Shown here: positions 40,389 through 53,031 of the stretch, one piece after another
Layout of the letters: every line of letters starts with the position of its first letter
How positions within the stretch are numbered: the stretch's first letter is position 1
Source of the DNA: Ceratodon purpureus
Lineage: Eukaryota > Streptophyta > Bryopsida > Pseudoditrichales > Ditrichaceae
Direction of reading: 5' to 3'
Length of the DNA stretch: 64,000 nt
Assembly (NCBI GenBank): GCA_014871385.1
Contig: CM026423.1
Span: forward strand, 20,860,315-20,924,314
Position numbers and translations under genes: made by a program
The notes under the pieces: model-generated
Seen by the model: the letters and a program-made list of their open reading frames with translations, nothing else
Told to the model about the DNA's origin: nothing
Database searches by the model: none

Positions 40389-42172
40389 TTAGTCATTTGG
40401 CAAATATTTACCGGCCGGATTGAGTTGTTTCAACAGGCCCCCATACGTGGAGTAAAGGACGCGATCTTTTGCCCCTGTTCGATGTTTATCGTTATGTTTG
40501 CAGAAGAACTTGAGCTGGTCGAGAGTGCAGAGACCAAGTGTCTGAGTTAGCAAGAGAAATAACCAATTTATTTCTCTCTTTTTCTCAGCTATAATTGGCT
40601 TCACACAGTCATTTTGATGGCACAAAGTGCAATCAAGAAGCCGTGGAACCATCCAGTGCTTTGGTGCGCGATCATGCATGGAGTGCTTGTTCTCAATGAA
40701 GTACCTTTCAAGCTGAACAAAGGCTGCCTGAATTCATAAAACAAACATCACACGATCAGCAAGACTTATAACTCCGAATTGTCCACAGCAAAGAAACAAC
40801 CTACTATAGAAAAAATAACCTACTATGGAAAATGCTGAATACATACCTGAAGGTTGACCTCGACGGTTGTCATTCCGTCGCACCTTTTACACTGCACCTC
40901 ACCTCCAATACTAGTTAATCCGCGCCTCAGTATCCACTCGAGACTATGGTTCTTCGCACGGTACTCTGTAGACCATGGAAACGGAGCAGGGACGTGAGGG
41001 CCCTTCTTCGTTAAGTTGCCACTACTTGCTGACAACCGCTCACCTGCTACAATCAAAGCCCATACAGTTAGGCGGCTTTCAGAATACAAAGAACACGGGA
41101 AGAAAGTTAGACCTGTAATGAACCAAACATTATATGCAGAAACTAGAAAAACAAACCCATTTTAGCAAAGCTTTGAGCTTTACAAAGCCACCGCAGCATT
41201 GAAACACTCGATCGAAATAACAGAATTACCAGCATCGCACTGCTTCAGTGCCTATAAACACAGCGATGGTGGTAATTCTGTTATTTCGATCGAGTGTTTC
41301 AATGCTGCGGTGGCTTTGTAAAGCTCAAAGCTTTGCTAAAATGCGCTTGTTAATACTTGTCCCGGACCACCTTACTATCAGCAATGGCTTACTTACTAAA
41401 ACACATACCCAACAAGTTTCTATAAACAGACTCCTGAGAGGGAAAAACATCTCAGTAGATGTAGAAACAGTTCACTTCTAATCATCTACAGGTGAATGTC
41501 TTTTTCACACAAAGACATTCAAAAAATTACCAGAGACCTCATCGTCGATGTCGGCGATCGACTGGGTCATATCAGGTGAACACATACTATTGGTAGACAT
41601 CTAACATACACAGTTTGTGTCACGACAGACGAGGAAAGTGCAAACATGCCATCAAAGAAGAAAAACGACCATCGTGAGACAGTGTCTCCTAAATAGCAAC
41701 CAATAAATCTAGAGATTACCATGAAATCTACCACATGAAAGAGAATTCCAGTGATGCACATGGCCACTAGCAGCCATTTACAATCACTTAAGCGTCATTG
41801 TGTGAGAGAGCAGAACCTAGAGCAACTGAAAAAATAAATTATACAACACCAACAGTCCAGAAAAACACGGTACCCTAGCGCTAAGAAATCGAAAGCACAA
41901 ATTGACGATAAGAATAAGATCATGATGAAAAGGACGTAGAACTGACTTGAACACATCGCACCAGGGGGCATCGTGCGCACAGGAGTGCGGCGTGGGCGGT
42001 AGTGCTCATCCTCTTCGGAGTGTGTCGAGACTGCCGGCAGCAGCGACCCCTGCTGCTGCAAAGCAGAGGTTCGAAGAAACAGATCTTGCGAAGTCGACAG
42101 CCGAGACGATGAGCCGGGTGGCCCCAGTGTCAGTCTCAAGCTGTCTTCTTCGTCTTCATCAGGATCACTCAT
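40389..42172 (-). CDS. DUF7086 domain protein with EAR-like motif
   Basis: DUF7086 proteins are a plant family without a settled function. Exons: first exon from ATG 42172 to about 41950 (donor uncertain; gtcagt, gtgcga and gtgcgc are candidates), 41600-41531, 41046-40847 and 40727-40389; the last three agree in phase. An in-frame TAG upstream supports the ATG at 42172. The N-terminus has SLRLTLG, an LxLxL pattern like EAR co-repressor-binding motifs. Exon 3 has PAPFPWSTEYRAKNHSLEWI and the zinc-knuckle-like GEVQCKRCDG. The last exon has CTLCHQNDCVKP, INWLFLLLTQTLG and FCKHNDKHRTGAKDRVLY, the family's C-terminal signature. The Cys pairs suggest metal binding. Intron 2 carries a long hairpin described separately. 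Confidence 0.85.
41158..41343. repeat. Near-perfect 81-bp inverted repeat (intronic hairpin)
   Basis: Positions 41158-41238 are complementary to 41263-41343 at 80 of 81 bases; the only mismatch is G41232 opposite G41269. The loop is 24 bases. The element lies in the intron between exons 2 and 3 of the DUF7086 gene. Transcribed from either strand it would fold into a long double-stranded stem. No flanking target duplication is visible. Candidates are a young MIRNA or siRNA hairpin, a foldback element, or an assembly or cloning artefact. Confidence 0.9.
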
Positions 42173-43600
42173 GAAGGACTGCCGTAGAAGGTCCAGCCTT
42201 GCCCTCTTACTGGACCCAGCCACCGTGTCCTGCTATTATATCCCCCCTCGCACCAAATCGACTATCGCCTCTTTCAAGTATCGTCAATATACATCTATGT
42301 CAACCTCCGCGTCTGCGTCTACGTCCGCAACTGCCTCTCTATCCGCGCACCCTAACTCACTCCAACTCCCTCACTCCCTACCTTCATACAACCTCATCAA
42401 CACCCTCCCAATCCTCCGCAATGTCCACTAATCCCCCTCGCCCGCCGCATTGTCGTCACCCCGCCTAGAATTCCACCCTCCCCCGCCACCACGATGCACC
42501 TCTACCCCCAACAGTAACCTAGACAACACCAACCCTTCCTCCCCGCCCCCGACCGTCAATTCGATCGTCACGTCCCAACAGGTAACGTACTAGAAACATT
42601 CACTGTAGGAAAAATTCCCTACAATCCACAAACCTAAAAAGCCTCCAACACGACACGAAAAGTCGGACCCCAACTGGTGAACAGCGGCGAGGCAGAGCTA
42701 GCGACACGGTGCCCACCTCACCGGATAGCGGCGCAGCGATGATTCTATCTGAACTGGTCACTGTCTGGAAAAACAAGAACCTAGACAAACCAGAAAATAA
42801 TACTAACGTAGCAACAACAACTCCCTGACTGCCTCCCTGACTACCTCCCTGACTGACCCAGACGGTTCTACGCCCAAGCGCACCACTGCCTTAACTTATG
42901 ACATCCAGGCCCGACGCGTGACTGACTGAGTGGCCTGATGACATGATGGTCGCTGCCACCATGACTCGCACTGTCTCTGCCTGCTCTACCGAAATGGAAT
43001 AAACCGACAAACCCTAGACGGAAACTGCGAACGTTATGATGTTAACGAGCTGCCCAGGTTACGACGTTCGGACTCAGATCGCTGTTCATGATCCCTGGCG
43101 CCCGGTGGCGTTTCTCTGTCGCTTCTCGTCATCGGCTCCACGGCTACCGGTCCCTTGGGCCACTTCGGCAACCTGGACAGTTCCTTCCTTTCTTCCTTCC
43201 TGGTTGCCTGGGTTGATCGATCATCCGAGGCTTCGGCTTCGGCTCTGGCTTTGGCCTGGCGTTGGCTTCGGCCGGGGTGGCTGGCCGACCCGGAGTACGC
43301 GCTCTTAGGGCAGCCTCGGAGGCAGTGCCGGGGAGAATGAGTGGCAGTCACGGCTCATGGGTGGGGCAGGACTCAGTTCCTCCTCCTCCCAGCTTCGGAC
43401 GATGATCGATGCCAGAGCCCAATTGCGGGCCGCCTCCTGGTGTTCGTTTCGCTTGCTTTTTCGCCCCCTCGCACTTGGTCGTCAGGTAAAAAGGAGCTGC
43501 TTTACGAGCCCAGATTATTTTTGGGCCGTGTTTTCTGAGCGTGATTATGAGTGTCACTGTGTGTGAAGACGCAGTTCCAGTCACTCTGCGTCGTCGGGTT
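42173..43600. other. GC-rich promoter-like region, no supported gene
   Basis: This is the 5' flank of the DUF7086 gene. CT-rich sequence at 42230-42590 resembles a leader or core promoter. A short tandem repeat of ctccctgact lies at about 42821-42862. Minus- and plus-strand ORFs at 43034-43540 have no recognisable motif and overlap each other, so I do not call a gene. Confidence 0.45.
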
Positions 43601-44100
43601 GTAATTTTTGGAGCTCTTCCAGATTCTTTCGGAACATTTCAAGTGTTGAATGTTCGTTTGTGACGAAATGTTTGTTTGTGTTGAAATGTTTGTTTGTGTT
43701 GAAATGTTTGTTTGTCGTTCTTTATACCGTACTTTACATTGTCAATGCGGAGTTTGAAGAATGGTGTTCTTTATTATGATCAATCAATGACAGTTTCAGA
43801 AAGATAAAAATGATGAACAAATTTTATAGTGTGAAAATACACACGGACATCTTCTCAATTTGAGATAAGGGTATTTTGTGCATATCCATAAGACACATTG
43901 CATTTGGAACTAGTGACTAACCACAAGTGTTTTTACACATATGATGAGAATAACACACCATATTAGAAACATCACAAAAACAAGAAATACACCAATTTGT
44001 GTAAATACATATAGACATCCAAATTTTTTTTTTAAAACAACAATCATATATATATATATATATGTATTATACAATGAATATTATATATATGATTGCTGAG
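43601..44100. other. AT-rich spacer with a short tandem repeat
   Basis: A unit of about 21 bp containing gaaatgtttgtttgt is repeated about three times at 43650-43715. A short (AT)n run lies near 44047. No gene is seen. Confidence 0.6.
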
Positions 44101-44650
44101 ATGACTAAGTTGATTAGGAATATATGACTGAAAAATGGTTGAAATAATTTTTAAAAAAATAAGAAATTATTGAAAGATTTGAAATGGTTGAAATGGCTGA
44201 AAGATGATTGAGACGTCTAAGAGATGCCTAAGAGATAATTGACATGAGTGAGAAATGGCTGAAATGACTAAGATGATTGAAAGATGATTAAGGCAAATAA
44301 CTGAGATGACTTAATGATACATGAGATGATTGAAAGATGATTAAAAGAGATGGTTGACATAATAGGACATATGGCTAAGATGACTAAGAGATGGTTGATG
44401 GCTAAGATGACTAAGAGATGGCTAAGATGAATGAGAGATGGCTGGTGGCTAAGATGACTGATGGGTGAGATGACTAAGAGACGGCTAAGATGACTAAGAA
44501 ATGGCTAATGGAGGAGATGACTGGGAGACAGTTGAGATGACTAAGAGACGTCTGAGATGATTGAAAAATGATTAAGAGAACAAAGATGGTTGAAATTGTT
44601 GAGAGATGATTGAGATGATTGAAGAGACTAAGATGGTTCTAATGACTAAG
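44100..44650. repeat. Degenerate tandem repeat (gatgactaagagatggctaa)n
   Basis: Variants of gatgactaagagatggctaa and gattgaaagatgattaag follow one another for about 550 bp with irregular spacing. The array is strand-asymmetric (purine-rich on plus) and degenerate, so it is likely an old minisatellite. Confidence 0.7.
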
Positions 44651-47600
44651 AGCATCCACAATGGTGCTTTCCAATCCGGCCCCAAGGAATCACATTTAGC
44701 GAGCATGCTGAAGTCGCTCTCAAGGAGGAGACGAATGGACCCACAACGTTGCTTTGAATACTTTCACGCATCATGTTAAGTTGGACACATTAGTTTCCAT
44801 TACAAGTTCAAAGCTGCAATAGACAAATCCTCGTGATCCCTCACCCGCCCACACCTTCCAACCATTATAAGAAAAACAAAGTTGCAACGACGAATCTAAA
44901 CTTTAAAAACCCCTCCAGTGGTTGCTTGATGACTTGCCCAGTTGTAGAGTGTTGTTTATTTTGTAGCGAGCCCAAAAACCGCCAAATCCGCTTATGAGCG
45001 CCGTTGCGGCACGCCGTGGCTTTGGCTCTACCAGAAACAGTCCAAAATCTAATTACAATAAAGAAATATCTATTTTACAAAATTATCTGCATAGTAACTT
45101 TTCATTGAATTCTTCATAGAGGAAAACTTTCTTACTCAATGGAGTAATTTTTAATGCAAAAGATGTGTGTATGAATGTTCTTTACATATCTTTGCAATCA
45201 AATTTTTAAAAGTCATCACAAATTATTTTCAATAAAATATATTGTAAATTCATAAAAATTGGCTTTAAAAATCCACCAAAAATTAGAATTTTACTTTTTT
45301 GAAATTGAAACTTGGTATGCTTGAGTGGGATTGGCTAAGAATTGAGTGATAATTTTGCAAGATAACATAGACCAATTTTATTGTATGTTATTTACAAATA
45401 TTTGAATGCTTCAAAAAGGCATCACTTATCTTTGTTGTAAGCGGCTGTACAAATGGATGGTTTTTGCATATAGTGTTCATCAAGTCATAAGCTCAATGTT
45501 GATTGGATGGAGTGATTATTACATACAATTAGTTTAAATTCAAAACTTACTGGACTTATTTGAGTGGATATGGAATATAAAGTGGTTTGGCATTGCAAAG
45601 TGTGTAATTACAGGTATAAAAGAATTTGTATTAATCAACAACATATCATGTGACAAAATACAAGTAATTTGAGTGTTGACAAAAAAACACAAGTGGTCTT
45701 AACTACTAACAAACTTTTTAAGTATCTATGGTAAATTGTGCTCTTGCAAAAGCCGTTGATCATTTTATAGTCTTTTTTTGTAGAGGAGAATGGACATGGC
45801 ATGGTAAGTGGTTATGATATTAATGTTTTTGAAAGTGCTTTTGGTGGAGGATTTTGATATTTTAAATTTATGATCAAGTAATTTTATAGAAAGTACATGA
45901 ATAGCAGCTGAAATGACTATGATTAGTTTTACTTTCCATCTTTTAACAAAAACACCTTGATATTATATTAGTGTTTATTAACTTTAGCTTGAAGGATTTA
46001 TAGTGAAATTTTATCAAAAGAACTTGTAAAACTAGTGAATAGTGTGGAAAGATCCAAATTTATTTTTGTCGATGGTGCACTTTGATAAAGAAATCCTTTG
46101 ACACATAATAAATTTGATTTGAATCTTGGTTTTTGTAAGTGCAATAGATGCTGCATTGTCAAGAATGCAAGTAATTTTAACAATAATGAATAAGAAAATA
46201 TACTTCCATATAGCTACTGTAGATAAGAAACAAAAAGAAATCTAACTTCTTGGATAAATTTGTTGCTATGTTTAACGTACAAAGTACGTATATGGTGTTG
46301 ACTATATATAAATAGTATATTGAGCCCTATATATATATATATATACATCATTTTTATCACACTTGATATATGTAATAGGAGGATGTCAATTTCTTTCCAA
46401 AAAAAGTTGTTTGTATTTTTTGTGAATCTATTAATGTTTGATATTCTAAAAAGTCATTGGATAGTTCTTTATCAATATCTTTGTTGCATGTCTACTTGAT
46501 TATGTAAGAGAGTTCTTCCTTAAGGGCTTCTATATTAGTTTAATTTGGTGTAACAAGTACAAAATGCGACCATCCTTTTTTGAAAGTAGTATGGTGTTAT
46601 ATATGCATGTTGATATGAATGCATTGCATTTTTGTGTCATTTCTTCCTATCATGCTTTGTTAGTTTATTTGCTTTAGGTTTCAATCAATGTTAACATGAA
46701 CTCTAATTTAGTACAAAATGGTATATAAAGTGCAGTTTCGAGGATTCGTTTCCATTGAGGCAAGTGTTATTTGATTTTAATTGCTTGTATGTAATGTAAG
46801 GTGTTTTATTTTTTAGTAAATAAATGTAAAGCAAGGAAGAAATATCTCTATATATGTGTTGGCTCATTTGGATGTTGAATAATAAATATTTGAAGGATAT
46901 ATGTGTAGAGCCATTATTTCAATTCTAATAATCTCTTGAAGTTTATGTAATATTTTGACAAAACTCATTCTTCCTATGGACTTATATGTTTTGAATCAAG
47001 TTGCTTAGCTATTCTAAATATGAAGGCTAAAATCTTTAGAATTATTGAACAATTCATTTGTATAATCTTAGTATTGTAGGAGGAATTTATTGATAGGTTT
47101 ATCTGATAGTTTATTACAAGGGGTATATTTATATTGATAAGGTAGGGCTAAATGTATATCTTAAGACTATTTTTTGCTATGTTTAATATAAATGGATAAC
47201 CAACTTGTATCTGTATTTGTTCAATTAAAAAGGTTGCTTTGAATAAGTTTAGTTGATCATTGCTTTTGATGTTGCATTAGGAGAAAAATGGTGTCTCAAA
47301 GGGACCTTGTAAGACATATAAGCCTATTGGTGCATATTGATGCGCGCTGACAACGTCAGAATCTACAGTGCTGGCACTAATGGCAGTGTTGGCAGCGCTA
47401 GTAGCGTCGATTGGCTGGACCCCTCAGTGGACCCACAAAACTTCATTGCTGTCAACTAGGTGGCACCATTGGTGCCGCCATAAAAAATACACGATTTGGA
47501 GTCAATTTTTTTGCATGTGTAAATGTCAAAGGCCCCTTTGAGACTACAAATTTCTCCGAATATTTTTTTGATGGTATACTAGGCAGGTTGTTCTTAGTAC

Positions 47601-47669
47601 ATTTGAATCAAATGGAATTGTGAGTCTTCATGTATTAAAGTATCTACAAGAGAGTAAGTATATATATAA

Positions 47670-47712
<43 letters not shown>

Positions 47713-47872
47713 CGGATTAGAAAGTTGAGTAAAAAATGAGCACTAATTATTATTAGGAATAATGAATACAGTGATGGTATTTAAATCATTTATGTCATAT
47801 AATATATCCCACTATTAAGCTCATTACACTTTGGTCTATACTATGTTTTATTAATGGACTTCATAAGAATTA
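44651..47872. other. AT-rich spacer, no gene
   Basis: A GC-richer island at 44648-45050 begins with gagcatccacaatggtg, a start often seen in plant MITE-like repeats, but no matching end was found. Another island lies at 47330-47480 with the palindrome ggcaccattggtgcc. (TA)n runs lie at about 46331-46345 and 47669-47708. No coding region is supported. Confidence 0.5.
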
Positions 47873-48272
47873 TTCCCTCCGTTCCAAAATGATCTTCTTG
47901 TTTGATAAAATGATTTGGATTAATGTTGAAAATGACAATTTTGAAATCATTTTCAAGTTAGTAGTAGAGTTTAGTGCACTCTTTTATTTATGAAATTTTA
48001 AGTTTAAAAATCCTTTTAAAAGTGTAGGTTTGGAGCATTGAAAAGTCGGATTTTTTGGCCATTTTTGAGGAGCACCATTGGCCACTCATTTCCTTAGCTC
48101 CCTTGGTTCTTCTTGGAACATTCATCCATATTATCCAAATGTTCATCCAAAATATTCCAATTTTCATCCAATTTTTCAGAAATCATCCAATAAATTTCAT
48201 CCATCTATCAGGAAGATCATTTTGGGACAAGAAATGCAAGCCAATAGGAAGATCATTTTGGGACGGAGGGAA
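47873..48272. mobile_element. Stowaway-like MITE, about 400 bp
   Basis: The left end ttccctccgttccaaaatga and the right end, reading ...tcattttgggacggagggaa, are inverted copies with one or two differences over more than 20 bp. Both ends are flanked by TA, the target duplication of Tc1/mariner elements. The ctccctccgt-ccaaaat terminus is the hallmark of Stowaway MITEs in plants. An extra copy of the right terminal segment (ggaagatcattttgggac) occurs about 38 bp inside the right end. The body has no transposase, as expected. Confidence 0.8.
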
Positions 48273-50258
48273 TAACTCTTAAACAACAGTTCATGGCTTA
48301 GACAGACAATCTGCAAGGAATAAAGAAGAATCACACATAAAGGTCAAAAGTTCTAAGTCAATTAAAAACTTTGCTACTCACGGGCACGCTCTAACAACAC
48401 TTGCGCTTCTCAAATTAAACACCAGACAAAGGAAAACCAAGCAACCGCACACAAACAAATCGCAAGAATTCAATGGGCAAAAGAATAGCACCAAACTTAC
48501 AAGTTTCCAAAGACTAAGATTGAGAAATGAAGCATTGCATGGGGTGCATCAAATCGCACACTGCTTTACTCTAAAAAGACCCTATTCCGACTCTAAACCG
48601 TTTACTATAGCTCTCGCAGTTTTAGCTATTCCAAGCAAATCAAGCCCTCTACTGTTCGCAATGTCATTTAACCCCTAAACGGCCATTGTCCTAGAATGGA
48701 CGTTTCTTGAATTTAAAAATAAAAAATGTATTCTTTAAACTTCAAATGTTACAACTTTTTAACCCGTGCGGTAAAAAGTGCCCAAAAAAATCCATAAATC
48801 TGTCAAAGCAATCTTATTTGAGATCTTATAGTTAAAAGTTTAAAATGTGAATTTCATTTTGACAATTATTCTTTGTGCTAGAAATGGCAGATTTTTGACA
48901 ATTTTTGGGAAGATTTAATGATGGCCGATTAATGGTGAAAGGTTAAATTAGTACTTTCTATTTAAATTGTGAAAATACAAAAACAATAAATTTTTAGTAT
49001 CTTATTTTTATTTTTCAAGTTCATTGTAAATTTTATAATCAAATTTTAACATCAATATTGATTTCTGCCTATTTGTTGCTACTTCAAAAAGAAGAAATTA
49101 AAATTAAAAATACCATTGATATTACAATATTTCGTCTAATGATATCATCAAAAATATTAGTTTATTCAAAGACTTAAAACCAATTGATTTCAAAATATTC
49201 AATTGGTCATCTTTGAATAAGGTTATAGCTTATTGGTGAATTGTAGAAACATACAATTTCCAAATATAGTATGATTAAAATATACTACTTAGATCTACTT
49301 TCTATTAAAATCTAGATAACTAGCCATAATTTCATCAATGAAAAACGATCATCAAATCTTTGCTCTTGAATGAAAATCAACAATCCTTAAATACGCATCA
49401 TCCCTAAGAGCCATTTTAATCAGTAGAATAAAAACTAGAAATTCAAATTCTCTATTTATAAACAACTTTCAATCAATAATATATTCTCAAACTAGAATAT
49501 TCATTCCATGTGGCTTTTTTTTTGGTTAATGAAGTCAACATTGACTGAGGATTAAACATCGACATTTGAGTAAAAATCAACTAACCTTTGACCGATACTT
49601 AGACTATTCATAAATTTGCGAATCTTTGTCCGGTTATATTGGGATACTCATGGAGTTCTGTCCAACGATGTATAAAAGCAGTATGGCCTTACATGTCGTC
49701 ATGATGGCAGTTTATCTCTCAGTTACGTGCACACATCGGAAGTTTTTGACGCTAAAGAGATGCACAACTTAAACTACATCAGCAGTGCTAAGTACCATAG
49801 ACTGATCATGACCCACTGCATAGGCGCTTATGAAGGCGGACAATGATGTGTGACCGACCATACCTTGATGAAGGGAATATTGAAGCATTAGGAGAGCAAG
49901 GCTTCCAAGCTTCCAAGTCATATTCCACAAAACAGCAGCATCGAGGTGGCACTTCTGAAGCATGAATTGCCAACACGAACATACTAATCTGATGGAACAT
50001 TCTAGCCATTTCTAAACAAGGATTATACAATTGGAGCAACAAATGGCATCTGAGTAACAGTAATTCTACAAGACAACGAAAGTCAATAGAATGAAGATAA
50101 CAAGGGGATTTTTGACGTTTGGATATCAACCAAACAGACCTTGCACTTGAGGTAGACTGGGCCAGACTTGGAACCGAAACAACTTCTGTATTGCATACTA
50201 AATGGGTAATTTTTGAGTGAGAAAAACTGGTAAACCACATGAAATCCTGAACAGTCCA
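48273..50258. other. AT-rich spacer and 3' flank of the HY5 gene
   Basis: No gene is supported at 48273-49700. The stretch 49700-50258 is less AT-rich, lies directly downstream of the HY5 stop codon and is probably its 3' untranslated region. The 144-codon minus-strand ORF there has no recognisable motif. Confidence 0.5.
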
Positions 50259-53031
50259 TCAATGAGCACCTCCCTCTCCGTTTCCACCACTATAAGTCTT
50301 TTTGAGAGCAGTATTCTTAACAATCTGCAGTCAAGCGGCAAGACAAACAAACAAAATAAGCTCATTAAGAATAAGAACGAATATGAATTGGTTATAACAA
50401 CAACTAAAAAGAGCCAATGAATTGGAAATTATGGTATATTTAATATCAAGTAACATAAGGAACTGCACTAGGTAACTATCACAATTTTGCGTTCATTCCG
50501 AGGAAATAATTGCTGGTAACAGATATAGTTGCCAGAAGAAAATACCTGACGCAACATCTGATTCTCTCTTTGAAGAGTGGACACTCTCTCTTCCAACTCT
50601 GCATTTCGATGCTCCAATTCCTTTGATCTGACCTCCAAGTCACTGAGATACGCCTTTTTACGCTCTCTTGCTTGCTGAGCTGACACACGATTCCTAAGCA
50701 GCCTATTGTACACGTACAGAAGCATACAACCGATTTAGTGAGATATAAAACATTCCAAGGCTCTAAGCAACAAGATTTATTTTACAGATTGCCACTATTA
50801 AAAAATTTCAACTGGATTTTCACAATTTCAGAGATATACATCTGTACAAAATCGATGAACTATCGAATACACTCAAGGAAGCACTACAAGATAATAGCTA
50901 ATCATGTAAACAAGAACCTTTTCAGGCGCTTATGTTCTTTATCAGCAGAAGCCCCGCCTCTCTTTCGATGAGACGATCCAGTCGGACCCTTCTCTTGCGT
51001 ATGCGACAACCCTGGAGCCCCTCCACTGGTCTTTGCAGACAACTCTGGAACCCTCCTAACATCACAGTCGCTTTCATTGCCTGCTATTCCGAACCCCACA
51101 TGTACTGAGTAACGGTTAGGAACATCCATAACTTCTGAGACAGATTTAAGAATGAGACGATGGAAGAGTGAAAGTATTACCATCTTTCATGAGTTTGTCA
51201 CCAGCTGCATTGGCCAAAGGTGGCGACACTGACATGTCAGTGCCAGTCTGCTGCTTTGACGAGGGCGAAGAAGAAGCGGGACCCCCAGTGGAAACCTGCA
51301 TAGGCAAGATTCCTTCCAATTCTTGATGCTCCCCAAACATGACAGGTTTCCAACTTCGGCCAATGTCGACCTCTTCTCTGAAACCCCTTCTGCTACTATT
51401 TGCAACACTATTGTTGTTCCCAATACCCTTCACAAATCTCTTCCCGTTTCCTGCGCCTGCCATTCCATTTGCTCATTTAGTTGCACTACCGATCCTTCCA
51501 ACATCCTTTAATTCTTGCTGTAATGAAAAACGGACCCAGCGAATCTCGCCAAATGATAGTGCAAGCCTTTCAACTGAACACCCTCACACCAACGAATAAC
51601 TGTCCAAACCTGTGAATTCCAGTGCCATAAAATCCTGCAATTCGTGGACGCTTAACAATAGTAGCATTAACCCAGGACCCTATTGTACATCCACGAAGAA
51701 ACGATACACCCCCTGATTGGCACCCCAACTATGTTATTTGCTTTACTTGTAAATCCCACGCAGTACTTACGCCCGTTAGATTTCAGAGGCAGGAAATCCC
51801 TGCACCTTCAATCCCCGAACTTTCTCCAAAAAACCTTTTGGAGATTGAAATATACCACGAACTTTTAGAAGTGTGTTCCATGACAGACCTACAAACCGCG
51901 TCACAGAGGATCCTCCAGCTCCCAGCCGGAAAAAAATGAAAATGAAAATGAAAATACAGAAGAAGGAAAAAAAAACGCGATGCAAGTAACACACCCTTCC
52001 ATCGAGGGGTGCAAAACTGTTTATTACCAGCCATTCATTGCTTCCTTCTAGTCAGCAGAGAAATCATTCCGCGGTTGATTCAGTACCTCTGGCACTGGGC
52101 CTGTAACCAGTATAATCACTCTACAAGCTCGGATGACTATAAAATATACCCCCTCTAAATTCCTAATTTCATATTATTTGTTGACACTAAACTAGCATCA
52201 TTCATTTGCGAGAAGAGGGAGAGGAAGAAGAAGAGAACCAAAACAAACGCCATCGTGCCCCGCTCCTTACATGCTAGCACTTCATTCTGAAGCATCACGA
52301 CAAAGACTACATAGAATTTCCATGCCCATCCATGGGAATCTCATCGACCGACCATCAAATTTTGTCAGAAGAGAGGCAAATCACGACCGCCCAAGCATGC
52401 TAAACGAGCTGGAAACACACAACTCTTCACTCATACTAGCGACAGCCATTCGTCCTCTTTTGCAAAATTAAGAACGCTTACAAATACCTCACTTTCAAAT
52501 ACCGTAGAGATCATGCAATCTCACTCACATAATCCTTTGCGTCCCTAGATGCGTACATGCCACAACAAAGATGAAGATCATCTGAAGAAAAAAAACCTCT
52601 CCCGACCTTAAATTACATTCCACTCACATCCCTTCGGACACTCCAGAACGACCAAAACAGATACCCTGGAACGACCTCCCCCAAAAATCACAAATCAGAA
52701 AATCAGAAAAATCATGAACCACAGTGAAAGTCCTGTGATGCTCGCTACCGGCACTCACTCACACTAGCCAAAGCTCCACAACCGACACTGCCGACCACAC
52801 CAACGCCCCAGCAGCACGAGCTCACACGCCACAACCCTGGTTAGGGAAAGAGCTCCACATACCTTGCAGCAGGTTGGAGGTACACGGCGAGGGCTCCGTC
52901 ACGTCCGGCACCTCGGCATCGGTCTCGTCCCCGGAGTCAGAGGAGTAACAATCAGACGGGTGATCTGCCTCGGAATCTGCTTCACACTGCACCTTGGAGT
53001 CGTCACCTTGGGGCTCATCAAAGTCTGTCAT
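50259..53031 (-). CDS. HY5: HY5-type bZIP transcription factor
   Basis: HY5 is the light-signalling bZIP that binds G-box-like DNA in the nucleus and is degraded through COP1. Exons: 53031-52863, 51456-51181, 51134-50918, 50702-50546 and 50324-50259, phases agreeing, 294 aa. The ATG at 53031 is the first in frame. Exon 3 has the COP1-binding VP motif [13 protein letters not shown] and the segment [16 protein letters not shown]. Exon 4 has the basic region [17 protein letters not shown] and a leucine zipper ending ENQMLRQ. The last exon starts IVKNTA, as in other HY5 proteins. The protein is longer than Arabidopsis HY5 (168 aa) because of an acidic Ser/Asp/Glu-rich N-terminus (exons 1-2). The exon 2 acceptor overlaps an internal ATG (51463), so a 240-aa form starting there is possible. 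Confidence 0.9.

Noticed and set aside
41248..41481. Plus-strand 77-codon ORF beginning in the hairpin
   Set aside because: Its first part is the palindrome arm, readable from both sides of the hairpin, and the rest has no motif; it lies in an intron of the DUF7086 gene.
43034..43538. ORFs of 60-105 codons on both strands upstream of the DUF7086 gene
   Set aside because: They overlap one another in GC-rich DNA, have compositional bias and no recognisable motif.
49806..50240. 144-codon minus-strand ORF
   Set aside because: It lies directly downstream of the HY5 stop, its residue composition is unlike a folded protein, and it has no motif; it is probably 3' untranslated sequence.
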